Positions 51,995 to 59,976 of a DNA stretch of 64,000 nt are shown here, piece by piece (positions within the stretch are counted from its first letter, which is position 1; each line of letters starts with the position of its first letter). A program made the position numbers and the translations under genes. Below the pieces are notes generated by a model, which worked only from the letters and a program-made list of their open reading frames with translations, made no database searches and was not told the DNA's origin. This stretch comes from Janthinobacterium agaricidamnosum (lineage in GTDB: Bacteria > Pseudomonadota > Gammaproteobacteria > Burkholderiales > Burkholderiaceae_D): positions 4,712,001-4,776,000 of the forward strand of contig NZ_CP033019.1 in NCBI RefSeq assembly GCF_003667705.1. Direction: 5' to 3'.

Positions 51995-54031
51995 ATGACG
52001 TCACGCTCCCTTCCCCTCCTCCTCGCGGCCCTGTTTTCCGCCACCGCCGCCCACGCCGACGACCTCTTCCAGCGCGTGCTGGTCGACGGTTCGCGCCTGA
52101 ACCAGCTGGGCGTGGCCAATTCGGCCAACGCGGGCAGCATCACGCAACAGCAGCTCGACGCGCGCACCAGCTACCGGCCCGGCGAATTGCTCGAAGCCGT
52201 GCCGGGGCTGATCGTCAGCCAGCATAGCGGCGAGGGCAAGGCCAACCAGTTCTACCTGCGCGGCTTCAACCTCGATCACGGCACGGACTTGCGCACCACG
52301 GTCGACGAGATGCCTGTCAACCAGCGCAGCCATGGCCACGGCCAAGGCTGGACGGACCTGAACTTTTTGATCCCCGAACTGGCCATGCGCCTCGATTACA
52401 AGAAGGGGCCGTATTCGGCGGCGCAAGGCGATTTCTCCTCGGCGGGTGCGGCGTCCGTCGTCTACGCGAACCGCCTGACGCAAGGCATCGCCAGCGCGGG
52501 CATCGGGCAAAACGGCTTTCGCCGCGCCCTGCTGGCCGACTCCATCGATGCGGGCGACGGCAGCCTGCTGTACGCGCTAGAAGCGCAGCATAACGATGGC
52601 CCGTTCACGCAGCCGGACCGCTACCGCAAGCGCAATGGCGTGCTGCGCTACAGCGAAGGCTATGCCAACAACGGCTTCAACGTCACGGCCATGGCGTATG
52701 ACGCCAGCTGGAACGCCACCGACCAGATTCCGCTGCGCGCCGTGCGCGACGGCAGCCTGGGCCGCTTCGACGCCGTCGATGCCAGCGACGGCGGCAAGGC
52801 GCAGCGCTACAGCCTGTCGGGCGCCTGGCACCAGACGACGGACGACGTGTCGTCCAGGGTCAGCGCGTACGTGATCGCCAACCGCCTGGCCCTGTTCTCG
52901 AATTTTACGTATGCGATGGACGATCCGCTCAACGGCGACCAGTTCGCCCAGCCCGACCGCCGCGTGACGGCCGGCCTCGACGCCAGCCACACCTGGCACC
53001 GCCACACGGACCGGGGCAGCAGCGACACCACCATCGGCCTGCAGCTACAGAACGACAATATCCACAATGGCCTGTACCACACGCGCCGGCGCCAGATCCT
53101 GTCGACCACGCGGCAAGACCATCTCGTCGAAACGAGCATCGGCGTGTATGGCGAAAACAGCACGCGCTGGTCGCGATCGCTGCGCACCGTGGCCGGCCTG
53201 CGCGCGGATGCCTACCGCTTCGACGTGCGCAGCGACCGCGCCGTCAATTCGGGCACGGCCAGCGACCATTTGTTCAGCCCCAGCCTGAGCGTGATCGCGG
53301 GGCCGTGGCGCGACACGGAAGCGTATGTCAACATCGGCAACGGTTTTCACAGCAACGACGCGCGCGGCACGACCATCACGGTCGATCCGAAGACGGGCGA
53401 GGCGGCTGGCAAGGTCACGCCCCTGGTGCGCTCGCGCGGCCTGGAACTGGGCTTGCGCAGCGCCGCCATCGCCGGCCTGCAAACCTCGCTGTCGCTGTAC
53501 CGCCTGGACTTCGATTCCGAGCTGCTGTTCATCGGCGACGCGGGCGCCACGCAGGCGGGCCGCCCCAGCCGCCGCTACGGCATTGAGTTTTCCAGCTACT
53601 ACAAGGCGGCCCGCTGGCTGTCGCTGGACCTGGACCTCGCGTATGCGCGCGCACGCTCGCGCGGCAGCGACCCGGCGGGCGACTTCATTCCCGGCGCCAT
53701 CGAAGGCGTGGCCCAGCTGGCCATGACGGTGACGCCGCCGGGGCCGTGGTCGGGCTCCTTGCGCCTGCGCTACTTCGGCCCGCGCCCCCTGGTGGAAGAC
53801 AACAGCGTGCGCTCCGCCGCCAGCGTGGGCTTGAACGGGCGCATAGCCTACCAGGTCGACAAGACCTGGCGCGTGGAAGTGGAAGGCTACAACCTGGCCA
53901 ACCGGCGCGACGCGGCCATCGATTACTACTATGCCTCGCGCCTGCCCGGCGAAGCGCAGCCCGTGGACGATATCCACTTCCATCCGGTGGAATCGCGCTC
54001 GCTGCATCTGACCCTGGTAAAGAATTTTTAA
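51995..54031 (+). CDS. TonB-dependent receptor
   Basis: This ~678-residue outer-membrane receptor has a signal peptide ending ATAAHADD and a plug (ARTSYRPGELLEAVPGLIVSQHSGEGKANQFYLRGFNLDHGTD, DEMPVNQRSHGHGQGWTDLNFLIPE). The beta-barrel ends SRSLHLTLVKNF with a terminal aromatic residue. The HGHGQG and GFNLDHGTD patterns occur in a widespread, functionally undefined receptor group. It lacks the PQSVSVVT-type plug motif of siderophore receptors, so the ligand may not be iron. ATG 51995 gives the cleaner signal peptide; an in-frame ATG at 51965 would overlap the DUF6702 gene. A short hairpin follows the stop (54046-54067). Confidence 0.9.
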   Translation: MTSRSLPLLLAALFSATAAHADDLFQRVLVDGSRLNQLGVANSANAGSITQQQLDARTSYRPGELLEAVPGLIVSQHSGEGKANQFYLRGFNLDHGTDLRTTVDEMPVNQRSHGHGQGWTDLNFLIPELAMRLDYKKGPYSAAQGDFSSAGAASVVYANRLTQGIASAGIGQNGFRRALLADSIDAGDGSLLYALEAQHNDGPFTQPDRYRKRNGVLRYSEGYANNGFNVTAMAYDASWNATDQIPLRAVRDGSLGRFDAVDASDGGKAQRYSLSGAWHQTTDDVSSRVSAYVIANRLALFSNFTYAMDDPLNGDQFAQPDRRVTAGLDASHTWHRHTDRGSSDTTIGLQLQNDNIHNGLYHTRRRQILSTTRQDHLVETSIGVYGENSTRWSRSLRTVAGLRADAYRFDVRSDRAVNSGTASDHLFSPSLSVIAGPWRDTEAYVNIGNGFHSNDARGTTITVDPKTGEAAGKVTPLVRSRGLELGLRSAAIAGLQTSLSLYRLDFDSELLFIGDAGATQAGRPSRRYGIEFSSYYKAARWLSLDLDLAYARARSRGSDPAGDFIPGAIEGVAQLAMTVTPPGPWSGSLRLRYFGPRPLVEDNSVRSAASVGLNGRIAYQVDKTWRVEVEGYNLANRRDAAIDYYYASRLPGEAQPVDDIHFHPVESRSLHLTLVKNF

Positions 54032-54108
54032 GTAAACAAGAATAATTCCTGTTGCACTGCACAGGAAACGCCGCGAAGTCGTAGAATGCCAGGCTGGATA
54101 AACTGAGA

Positions 54109-54127
54109 CAGGCCGCATTGCGGCCTG
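54109..54127 (+). promoter_or_regulatory. Leader hairpin before the 2OG-Fe dioxygenase gene
   Basis: CAGGCCGC (54109-54116) and GCGGCCTG (54120-54127) are perfect complements around ATT, ending seven bases before the ATG at 54135. There is no separate Shine-Dalgarno sequence, so the stem would occupy the ribosome-loading region; it could limit translation or be an end of the upstream transcript. Confidence 0.45.
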
Positions 54128-54134
54128 CACCGCC

Positions 54135-54869
54135 ATGAGCACTTCCGCACCGATCTTTACCGCCCCGTCCCACGTCAAGGAAGCCTTGCGCGATGACGGC
54201 TATGCCGTCCTGCGCCCGCAGGACGTGGCCGCGCTGGCCGGCTGCCCGCTGGACGCGCTGCGCGCGCTGGAACCAAGCTGGGATACCCTGGCGCTGGACA
54301 ATTACCTGAAGGATGGCGGCCGCTATCGGCGCCGGCGCCATTCGTGCTTCGTGCAGGATGGCGAGCGTCTGACGCAGACGGCGCACCGTCCGCACTGGCA
54401 GCCGGTGGAATACAACGCCCTGCACGGCGGCATGCACCGCCTGTTCGAACCGGTCGACCCGGCCATCGTCGCGCAAGCGGCCTGGCAGCAGCTGATTCGC
54501 GCACTGGGCGACGCCTGCTCGCAGGTCAAGGGCCGCCAGCCGTGGTTCATCGAGGCGCACCAGTTCCGCATCGATACGACCGACGGCATCGGCCGCCCCA
54601 CGCCGGAAGGCGCGCACCGCGACGGCGTCGATTTCGTCGCCGTGCTGCTGATCGGGCGCGAACAGGTCAAGGGCGGCGAGACGCGCATCTTCGAAGCGGA
54701 GGGCCCCAACGGCAAGCGCTTTACCCTGACCGAGCCATGGTCGCTGCTGCTGCTCGACGACGCTGCCGTGATCCACGAATCGACGCCGATCCAGCCCATC
54801 GGCGAACACGGCCACCGCGACACCCTTGTACTGACCTATCGCGCCGGCCAGTTCCAGGGCGAAAACTGA
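54135..54869 (+). CDS. 2OG-Fe dioxygenase family protein (PF10014-like)
   Basis: This 244-residue soluble enzyme resembles the bacterial 2OG-Fe dioxygenase family that includes the Bacillus L-isoleucine 4-hydroxylase. Iron ligands are probably the H-x-D of EGAHRDGVDFVAVL and a distal His in AAVIHESTPI, with an Arg (HRDTLVLTYR) for 2-oxoglutarate. RRRRHSCFVQDGE and WFIEAHQFRIDT are also family-like. It is located just after a TonB receptor with a hairpin in its leader; the substrate, perhaps a free amino acid, is not shown by the sequence. Confidence 0.82.
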   Translation: MSTSAPIFTAPSHVKEALRDDGYAVLRPQDVAALAGCPLDALRALEPSWDTLALDNYLKDGGRYRRRRHSCFVQDGERLTQTAHRPHWQPVEYNALHGGMHRLFEPVDPAIVAQAAWQQLIRALGDACSQVKGRQPWFIEAHQFRIDTTDGIGRPTPEGAHRDGVDFVAVLLIGREQVKGGETRIFEAEGPNGKRFTLTEPWSLLLLDDAAVIHESTPIQPIGEHGHRDTLVLTYRAGQFQGEN

Positions 54870-54914
54870 CAGGCGGCCACAGCATTCCCTGTGGGCAAAA
54901 TAGTTACTTGGAAG

Positions 54915-54944
54915 TTACTTTTACAGACCTAAATCCGATATAGT
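54915..54944 (+). promoter_or_regulatory. Candidate promoter of the REC-histidine kinase gene
   Basis: TTACTT (54915-54920), an 18-base spacer and TATAGT (54939-54944), 68 bases upstream of the GTG start. Confidence 0.4.
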
Positions 54945-55011
54945 CATACGATGTCGATATTGCGCGCTCACCGCGCCCAGCATCACCACACTGAAATCCT
55001 AGGAGAGGTCT

Positions 55012-56373
55012 GTGGACTCCAACAACCAAATCAAGCCTGACGAAATCGAGATCCTGATCGTCGAGGACAGCCCGACCCAGGCGGAGCGCTTGCGCCGCCT
55101 GATCCAGTCGCTGCACTATAACGCGCGCGTGGCGGCGAATGGCCAGCTGGCCCTGGCCGCCATCCGCGAGCGCAAGCCGCACCTGGTGCTGTCCGATATC
55201 GTCATGCCTGAAATGAATGGCTACGACCTGTGCCGCGCCATCAAGTCCGACCCGACCCTGCGCGACATTCCCGTGATCCTCGTCACCTCGCTCAATGACC
55301 CGAAGGACATCATCCGCGGCATCGAGTGCGGCGCCGACAATTTCATCCGCAAGCCTTACGCGGAAGACTACCTGCTCAACCGCATCAGCCACATGCTGAT
55401 GAACCAGAAGCTGCGCAAGAACCAGAACGTGGAAATCGGCATCGCCCTGTACCTGGGCGACCAGAAGCACTTCATCAATGCGGAGCGCCAGCAAATCCTC
55501 GATTTGCTCATTTCCACATATGAACAGGCGGTGCAGGTCAACGGCGAACTGCAGGCGCGCGAACGCCAGGTGATCGAGCTGAACATGCGCCTGGCGCACC
55601 ATGCGGCCGAACTGGAAACCATCAACCGCGAAATCGCCCTGAAAAACCTGGAACTGGCCGAGGCGAGCCGCATGAAGTCCGCCTTCATCGCCAACATGTC
55701 GCATGAACTGCGCACGCCGCTCAACGCCATCATTGGATTCACGGGCGCGCTGCTGATGAAACTGCCCGGCCCCCTGACGTCGGACCAGGACAAGCAGCTC
55801 AACACCATCCGCGCCAGCGCGCGTCACCTGCTCTCGCTGATCAACGACATTCTCGACGTGGCCAAGATCGAGGCGGGCAAACTGACCCTGTCGATCGAAC
55901 CCGTGCACTGCCAGGACCTGATGGCCGAAGTGGCCGACACCCTGCGCCCGCTGGCCCAGCAAAAGGGCCTGGCGCTGGAAATGGCGCTGGGCGAAGCGGG
56001 CCGGCCGCCCGCCATCATCGAGACGGACCGCCGCGCACTGACGCAAATCCTCATCAACCTGCTCAACAACGCCATCAAGTTCACGGAACAGGGCACGGTG
56101 CGCATCAGCCTGGCCCAGCGCGAGGAAGACGGCATGCTGGTGACGGAAATGAGCATCGCCGACAGCGGCGCCGGCATCAAGGAAGAAGACCAGGCCAAGC
56201 TGTTCCAGGCCTTCTCGCAACTCGATTCCACCTCCACGCGCCACGTGGAAGGCGCGGGACTGGGCCTGTACCTGTGCCAGAACCTGGCCAACGCCATCGG
56301 CGGCGCCTTGTTCTTCAACAGCGACTACGGCTCCGGCAGCACCTTCACGCTGGCACTGCGCAGCAAGGCCTGA
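55012..56373 (+). CDS. Hybrid response regulator / sensor histidine kinase
   Basis: This 453-residue cytoplasmic signalling protein has an N-terminal receiver domain (about 10-130; phospho-acceptor Asp62 in LVLSDIVMPEMNGYD, Lys in FIRKPY), a coiled-coil linker (HHAAELETINREIALKNLELAEA), then HisKA with His231 (SHELRTPLNAIIGFTG) and HATPase_c (N-box INLLNNAIKFTE, DSGAGI, GAGLGLYLCQNLA). There is no transmembrane segment. The receiver-first layout suggests it takes phosphate from, or signals to, another kinase. The start is GTG 55012 with AGGAGAGG upstream. It is monocistronic. Confidence 0.93.
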   Translation: MDSNNQIKPDEIEILIVEDSPTQAERLRRLIQSLHYNARVAANGQLALAAIRERKPHLVLSDIVMPEMNGYDLCRAIKSDPTLRDIPVILVTSLNDPKDIIRGIECGADNFIRKPYAEDYLLNRISHMLMNQKLRKNQNVEIGIALYLGDQKHFINAERQQILDLLISTYEQAVQVNGELQARERQVIELNMRLAHHAAELETINREIALKNLELAEASRMKSAFIANMSHELRTPLNAIIGFTGALLMKLPGPLTSDQDKQLNTIRASARHLLSLINDILDVAKIEAGKLTLSIEPVHCQDLMAEVADTLRPLAQQKGLALEMALGEAGRPPAIIETDRRALTQILINLLNNAIKFTEQGTVRISLAQREEDGMLVTEMSIADSGAGIKEEDQAKLFQAFSQLDSTSTRHVEGAGLGLYLCQNLANAIGGALFFNSDYGSGSTFTLALRSKA

Positions 56374-56446
56374 GTTTCTGTGCGCCGCAGCATGAAATGC
56401 TGTTTTTTTGCTATCAACAAGAGATGAATACAGTAGTTCTACGGTA

Positions 56447-56544
56447 TTGCACCGCACCATTTTCAGCGCTATAGTGGAACTGTCTCCTCCAATTCGTTCC
56501 CTGAACATTGGATTCAGCCCGCGCCAGTTCGCGGGCTTTTTTTT
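56447..56544 (+). ncRNA. Candidate trans-acting small RNA with anti-Shine-Dalgarno 5' end
   Basis: The promoter TTGCAC (56447-56452), 17-base spacer, TATAGT (56470-56475) is near-consensus. Transcription would begin near 56479-56482 and end at a strong Rho-independent terminator: GCCCGCG (56517-56523), loop CCAGTT, CGCGGGC (56530-56536), then eight T (56537-56544). The ~63-base RNA starts GTCTCCTCC, complementary to ribosome-binding sites. It then forms a hairpin (CCAAT, bulge TC, GTTC, loop CCT, GAAC, ATTGG; 56489-56511). No open reading frame fits. Identity with any known RNA family could not be checked. Confidence 0.7.
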
Positions 56545-56577
56545 GCCCGCGTTTTACCGCATCTTCATCTTTCCTTA

Positions 56578-56599
56578 ACTAAATCAAGCGATTTAGTTA
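56578..56599. promoter_or_regulatory. Probable TetR operator
   Basis: AACTAAATC (56578-56586) and GATTTAGTT (56591-56599) are perfect 9-bp inverted repeats with a 4-base spacer, 37 bases before the TetR start. A weaker TATATC/GATATA dyad follows. It is likely the self-operator of the efflux repressor. Confidence 0.65.
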
Positions 56600-56635
56600 T
56601 ATCAATCGTTTGAGATATATGATTAAATCTCCGAC

Positions 56636-57358
56636 ATGATTGAAAAAAACATTTCCCCAACACCAAGCGCCGACGACGGGCGCAAGCCCCGCTCCGATGG
56701 CGAGCAGTCGCGCGAGCGCCTGCTGCATAGCGCCATCCGCCTGTTTGCCGGGCAGGGCTACGCCAAGACCTCCACGCGCGAACTGGCGCAGGCGGCCGGC
56801 ACCAACGCCGCGGCCATCCGCTATTATTTTGGCGACAAGGCGGGCCTGTACCGCGCCGCCTTCTCCCATCAACTATCGAATCCACAAGACAATATCGCCC
56901 TGTACGAGCAACCGCATTTCACCTTGCGCCAAAGTCTGGAAGGCTTTTATGCGCAATTGCTCGCCCCCATGCAGCAGGGAGAAATCGCGCGCGACTGCAT
57001 GCGCCTGTGGTGCCGCGAGATGCTCGAACCGACGGGCCTGTGGGCGCGCGAGGTCGACCAGAACATCCGTGCCGAACACGAGGCGCTCACGCGCGTGCTG
57101 GCGCGCCACCTGGGCGCGCCCGCCAACAGCGACGACATGCACCGGCTGGCGTTTTCCATCGCCTCGCTGGCCCTGCAGCACATGGTGGGCGCCGACGTGC
57201 TGCACACCTTGCGCCCGCAACTGCTGGAATCGCCGCACGCGATCGACACCTGGCTGGCGCGCTTGACCGACTACGCGCTGGCCATGGCCGACGTGGAACG
57301 CCGGCGCCTGGCCACTCCCCCCTCTACCACTCAACGACAAGCAGAAGGACCAGCATGA
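56636..57358 (+). CDS. TetR-family repressor (CecR/YbiH type) of the RND efflux operon
   Basis: This 240-residue regulator has an N-terminal TetR helix-turn-helix (about 25-72: SRERLLHSAIRLFAGQGYAK, STRELAQAAGTNAAAIRYYF, GDKAGLYRAAF) and a C-terminal domain of the DUF1956 type typical of CecR (MLEPTGLWAREVDQNIR..., HMVGADVLHTLRP). It is the first gene of the operon and overlaps the outer-membrane factor by ATGA. A perfect palindrome upstream is a likely operator, so the pump is probably autoregulated with its repressor. Confidence 0.92.
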   Translation: MIEKNISPTPSADDGRKPRSDGEQSRERLLHSAIRLFAGQGYAKTSTRELAQAAGTNAAAIRYYFGDKAGLYRAAFSHQLSNPQDNIALYEQPHFTLRQSLEGFYAQLLAPMQQGEIARDCMRLWCREMLEPTGLWAREVDQNIRAEHEALTRVLARHLGAPANSDDMHRLAFSIASLALQHMVGADVLHTLRPQLLESPHAIDTWLARLTDYALAMADVERRRLATPPSTTQRQAEGPA

Positions 57359-58770
57359 CGATTATTCGATGCACCGTTCAACGCGCCCTGGCCGCCGGCA
57401 TCGTGCTGGCGCTGGGCGGTTGCGCCCTGCAAGGGCCGCCCGCCGCGGTGGCCGCCAGCGCACCCGCGCAGTGGCAGGCGCCGCTGCCGCACAACGGCAA
57501 GCTGACGGACCTGGCCAGCTGGTGGCAGGGCCAGGGCGACAGCCTGCTGGTGGAATTGATCACCGAGGCGCAACAGGTCAGCCCCACCATCGCCGCCGCC
57601 GGCACGCGCATCGTGCAGGCGCGCGCGGACAGCATCGCCAGCGGCGCCGCGCTGGCGCCCAAGCTCGACGCGACGGGCAGCGTGGTGCGCACCAGCCAGC
57701 AATCGGCGCAGCCCAGCGGCACCACCTCGCAGGCAGCCTTGCAGGCGTCGTGGGAAATCGACGTGTTTGGGGCCAACCGCGCCACGCGCGACGCGGCGCA
57801 GGAGCGCTACGGCAGCGCCCGCGCGCTCTGGCATGAGGCCCGCGTCTCGGTGGCCGCCGAAGTGGCGAACCAGTACTACGCCTTGCGCACCTGCCAGCAG
57901 TTGCAGGCCGTGGCCGAACAGGATGCGGCCTCGCGCCGCGACTCGGCACGCCTGACGGAACTGAGCGCCGGCGCCGGTTTCCAGCCGCCCGCCAACGCCG
58001 CCCTGGCCCGCGCCAGCGCCGCCGAAGGCGCCAGCCGCGCCATCGAACAGCGCGCCGCCTGCGACGTGAACATCAAGGCGCTGGTCGCCCTGTCGGCCAT
58101 GCCGGAAGCGTCGCTGCGCCAGAAGCTGGCGGCCAGCCCTGCCATCCTGCCCTCGCCCGTGGCGATTGCGGAACTGCCGGCGCAAACCCTGGCCCAGCGT
58201 CCCGACATCTACAGCGCCGAACGCGAAGTGGCGGCCGCCAGCTTCGAAGTACGCGGCGCGCAGGCGCAGCGCTATCCCCGTCTGAGCCTGGCAGGCTCGA
58301 TCGGCAAGGGCAATATCCGCGCCGGCGGCACCAGCATCACGGCCAGCACCTGGAGCATCGGCCCGCTGGCCGTCAGCCTGCCCATCTTCGACGGCGGCAC
58401 CCGCCGCGCCCAGGTCGACGCGGCCACGGCGCGCTACGACGAAGCCGTGGTGAAATACCGCGCCGGCGTGCGCCAGGCCGTGCGCGAAGTGGAAGAAGCA
58501 TTGGTCAACCTGGCCAGCACGGACGCGCGCAGCGAGCATGCCAAAACCGCGCTGGAAGGCTACCGCGTGTCGTTTGTCGCCACCGAAGACCGCTACAGGA
58601 ACGGCCTGGCCAGCCTGATCGAACTGGAAGACGCCCGCCGCACGCGCCTGGCCGCCGAAAACACGGTGGTCAACCTCGAGCGCGAACGCAGCGCCGCCTG
58701 GGTGGCGCTGTACCGCGCCGCAGGCGGCGGCTGGAACGGCAGCAGCGCCATCGCCAACAACGCACCTTGA
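57355..58770 (+). CDS. Outer-membrane efflux factor lipoprotein (NodT/OprM family)
   Basis: This 471-residue TolC-like channel has lipobox LGGC (VLALGGCALQ), so the N-terminus is lipidated. LTDLASWWQGQGDSLLVELI, AALQASWEIDVFGANRATRD, ARVSVAAEVANQYYALRTCQQL and LAQRPDIYSAEREVAAASFEVRG are typical NodT-family motifs, and the internal repeat (two helical hairpins) is evident. AGAAGGA precedes ATG 57355. It is coupled to the TetR gene and followed by the adaptor gene, completing a tripartite pump. Confidence 0.93.
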   Translation: MTIIRCTVQRALAAGIVLALGGCALQGPPAAVAASAPAQWQAPLPHNGKLTDLASWWQGQGDSLLVELITEAQQVSPTIAAAGTRIVQARADSIASGAALAPKLDATGSVVRTSQQSAQPSGTTSQAALQASWEIDVFGANRATRDAAQERYGSARALWHEARVSVAAEVANQYYALRTCQQLQAVAEQDAASRRDSARLTELSAGAGFQPPANAALARASAAEGASRAIEQRAACDVNIKALVALSAMPEASLRQKLAASPAILPSPVAIAELPAQTLAQRPDIYSAEREVAAASFEVRGAQAQRYPRLSLAGSIGKGNIRAGGTSITASTWSIGPLAVSLPIFDGGTRRAQVDAATARYDEAVVKYRAGVRQAVREVEEALVNLASTDARSEHAKTALEGYRVSFVATEDRYRNGLASLIELEDARRTRLAAENTVVNLERERSAAWVALYRAAGGGWNGSSAIANNAP

Positions 58771-58783
58771 CGGATACGACAAC

Positions 58784-59968
58784 ATGAAAAAACTGATTTT
58801 GACACCCACGGCATTCGCCCTGGCCGCCCTTTGCGTAATGCTGGGCGCGGGCGTGGCCCTGTACCCATCGGCTTCCACGGCAGCCGACGAGGCGAAGGAC
58901 AAGAAGGCGGCGCAAAAACCCGCGCTGACCGTCACCACGGCCAAGCCGCAGACGGCCAGCCTGCCCATCAAGTTGAGCGCCAACGGCAACGTCGCCGCCT
59001 GGCAGGAAGCCGTCATCGGCAGCGAGTCGAACGGCTTGCGCCTCACCGACGTGCGCGTGAATGTCGGCGACGTCGTGCGCGCCGGCCAGGTGCTGGCCGT
59101 GTTCTCGAACGACACGGTGAACGCCGACGTGGCGCAGGCCAGGGCCGCCGTGCTGGAAGCGGAAGCGAATGCGGCCGAGGCGGCAGCCAACGCGCAGCGC
59201 GCCCGCTCGCTGCAAAGCACGGGCGCCATCAGCGCGCAGCAGATCAGCCAGTACCTGACGGCAGAACAGACGGCCAACGCGCGCATCGCGTCCGCCAGGG
59301 CGCAGCTGGCGTCGCAGCAGCTGCGCCTGAAATACACGCAGGTGGTGGCGCCCGACAGCGGTATCATCTCCTCGCGCTCGGCCACCGTGGGCTCGGTGGT
59401 GGGCGCCGGCACGGAATTGTTCCGCATGATCCGCCAGGGCCGCCTCGAATGGCGCGCCGAAGTGACGGCCACCGAGCTGCTCAATTTGAAACCAGGGACG
59501 CTGGCGCAAGTGAAGGCGGCCAATGGCAGCGTGTTGACGGGCAAGGTGCGCATGATCGCCCCCACGGTCGACCCGCAGACGCGTTCCGCCCTCGTGTACG
59601 TGGACCTGCCGGCCAGCACGGGCAACCATGCGCCGTTCAAGGCAGGCATGTACGCCAGCGGCGAATTTGAACTGGGCACCTCGGGCGCGCTGACGGTGCC
59701 GCAGCAGGCGATTGCCGTGCGCGACGGCTTCAGCTATGTCTTCCGCCTCAATCCCGACCAGCGGGTCAGCCAGATCAAGGTGCAGGCCGGACGGCGCCTG
59801 AGCGACCGCATCGAGATTTTAGGCGGCATCACGGCCGACACGACCATCGTCGTCAGCGGCGCCGGCTTTCTCAATGACGGCGACCTGGTACGCAATGTCG
59901 CCACCCCGGTAGCGGCACCGGCGGCAGCCAAGCCTGCTGCGCCGGCCGCCGTGGCAGCGAAAAAGTAA
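58784..59968 (+). CDS. RND efflux periplasmic adaptor (membrane fusion protein)
   Basis: This 394-residue adaptor has an N-terminal signal/anchor (LTPTAFALAALCVMLGAGVALY), a lipoyl/barrel-sandwich first half (GLRLTDVRVNVGDVVRAGQVLAVFSND), a helical hairpin (ARAAVLEAEANAAEAAANAQR, RSLQSTGAISAQQISQYL), then a lipoyl second half (RLKYTQVVAPDSGIISSRS), a beta-barrel, and a C-terminal Ala/Pro tail. It links the inner-membrane pump with the outer-membrane factor. It starts 13 bases after the OMF stop. Confidence 0.93.
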   Translation: MKKLILTPTAFALAALCVMLGAGVALYPSASTAADEAKDKKAAQKPALTVTTAKPQTASLPIKLSANGNVAAWQEAVIGSESNGLRLTDVRVNVGDVVRAGQVLAVFSNDTVNADVAQARAAVLEAEANAAEAAANAQRARSLQSTGAISAQQISQYLTAEQTANARIASARAQLASQQLRLKYTQVVAPDSGIISSRSATVGSVVGAGTELFRMIRQGRLEWRAEVTATELLNLKPGTLAQVKAANGSVLTGKVRMIAPTVDPQTRSALVYVDLPASTGNHAPFKAGMYASGEFELGTSGALTVPQQAIAVRDGFSYVFRLNPDQRVSQIKVQAGRRLSDRIEILGGITADTTIVVSGAGFLNDGDLVRNVATPVAAPAAAKPAAPAAVAAKK

Positions 59969-59976
59969 GGCAAGCC

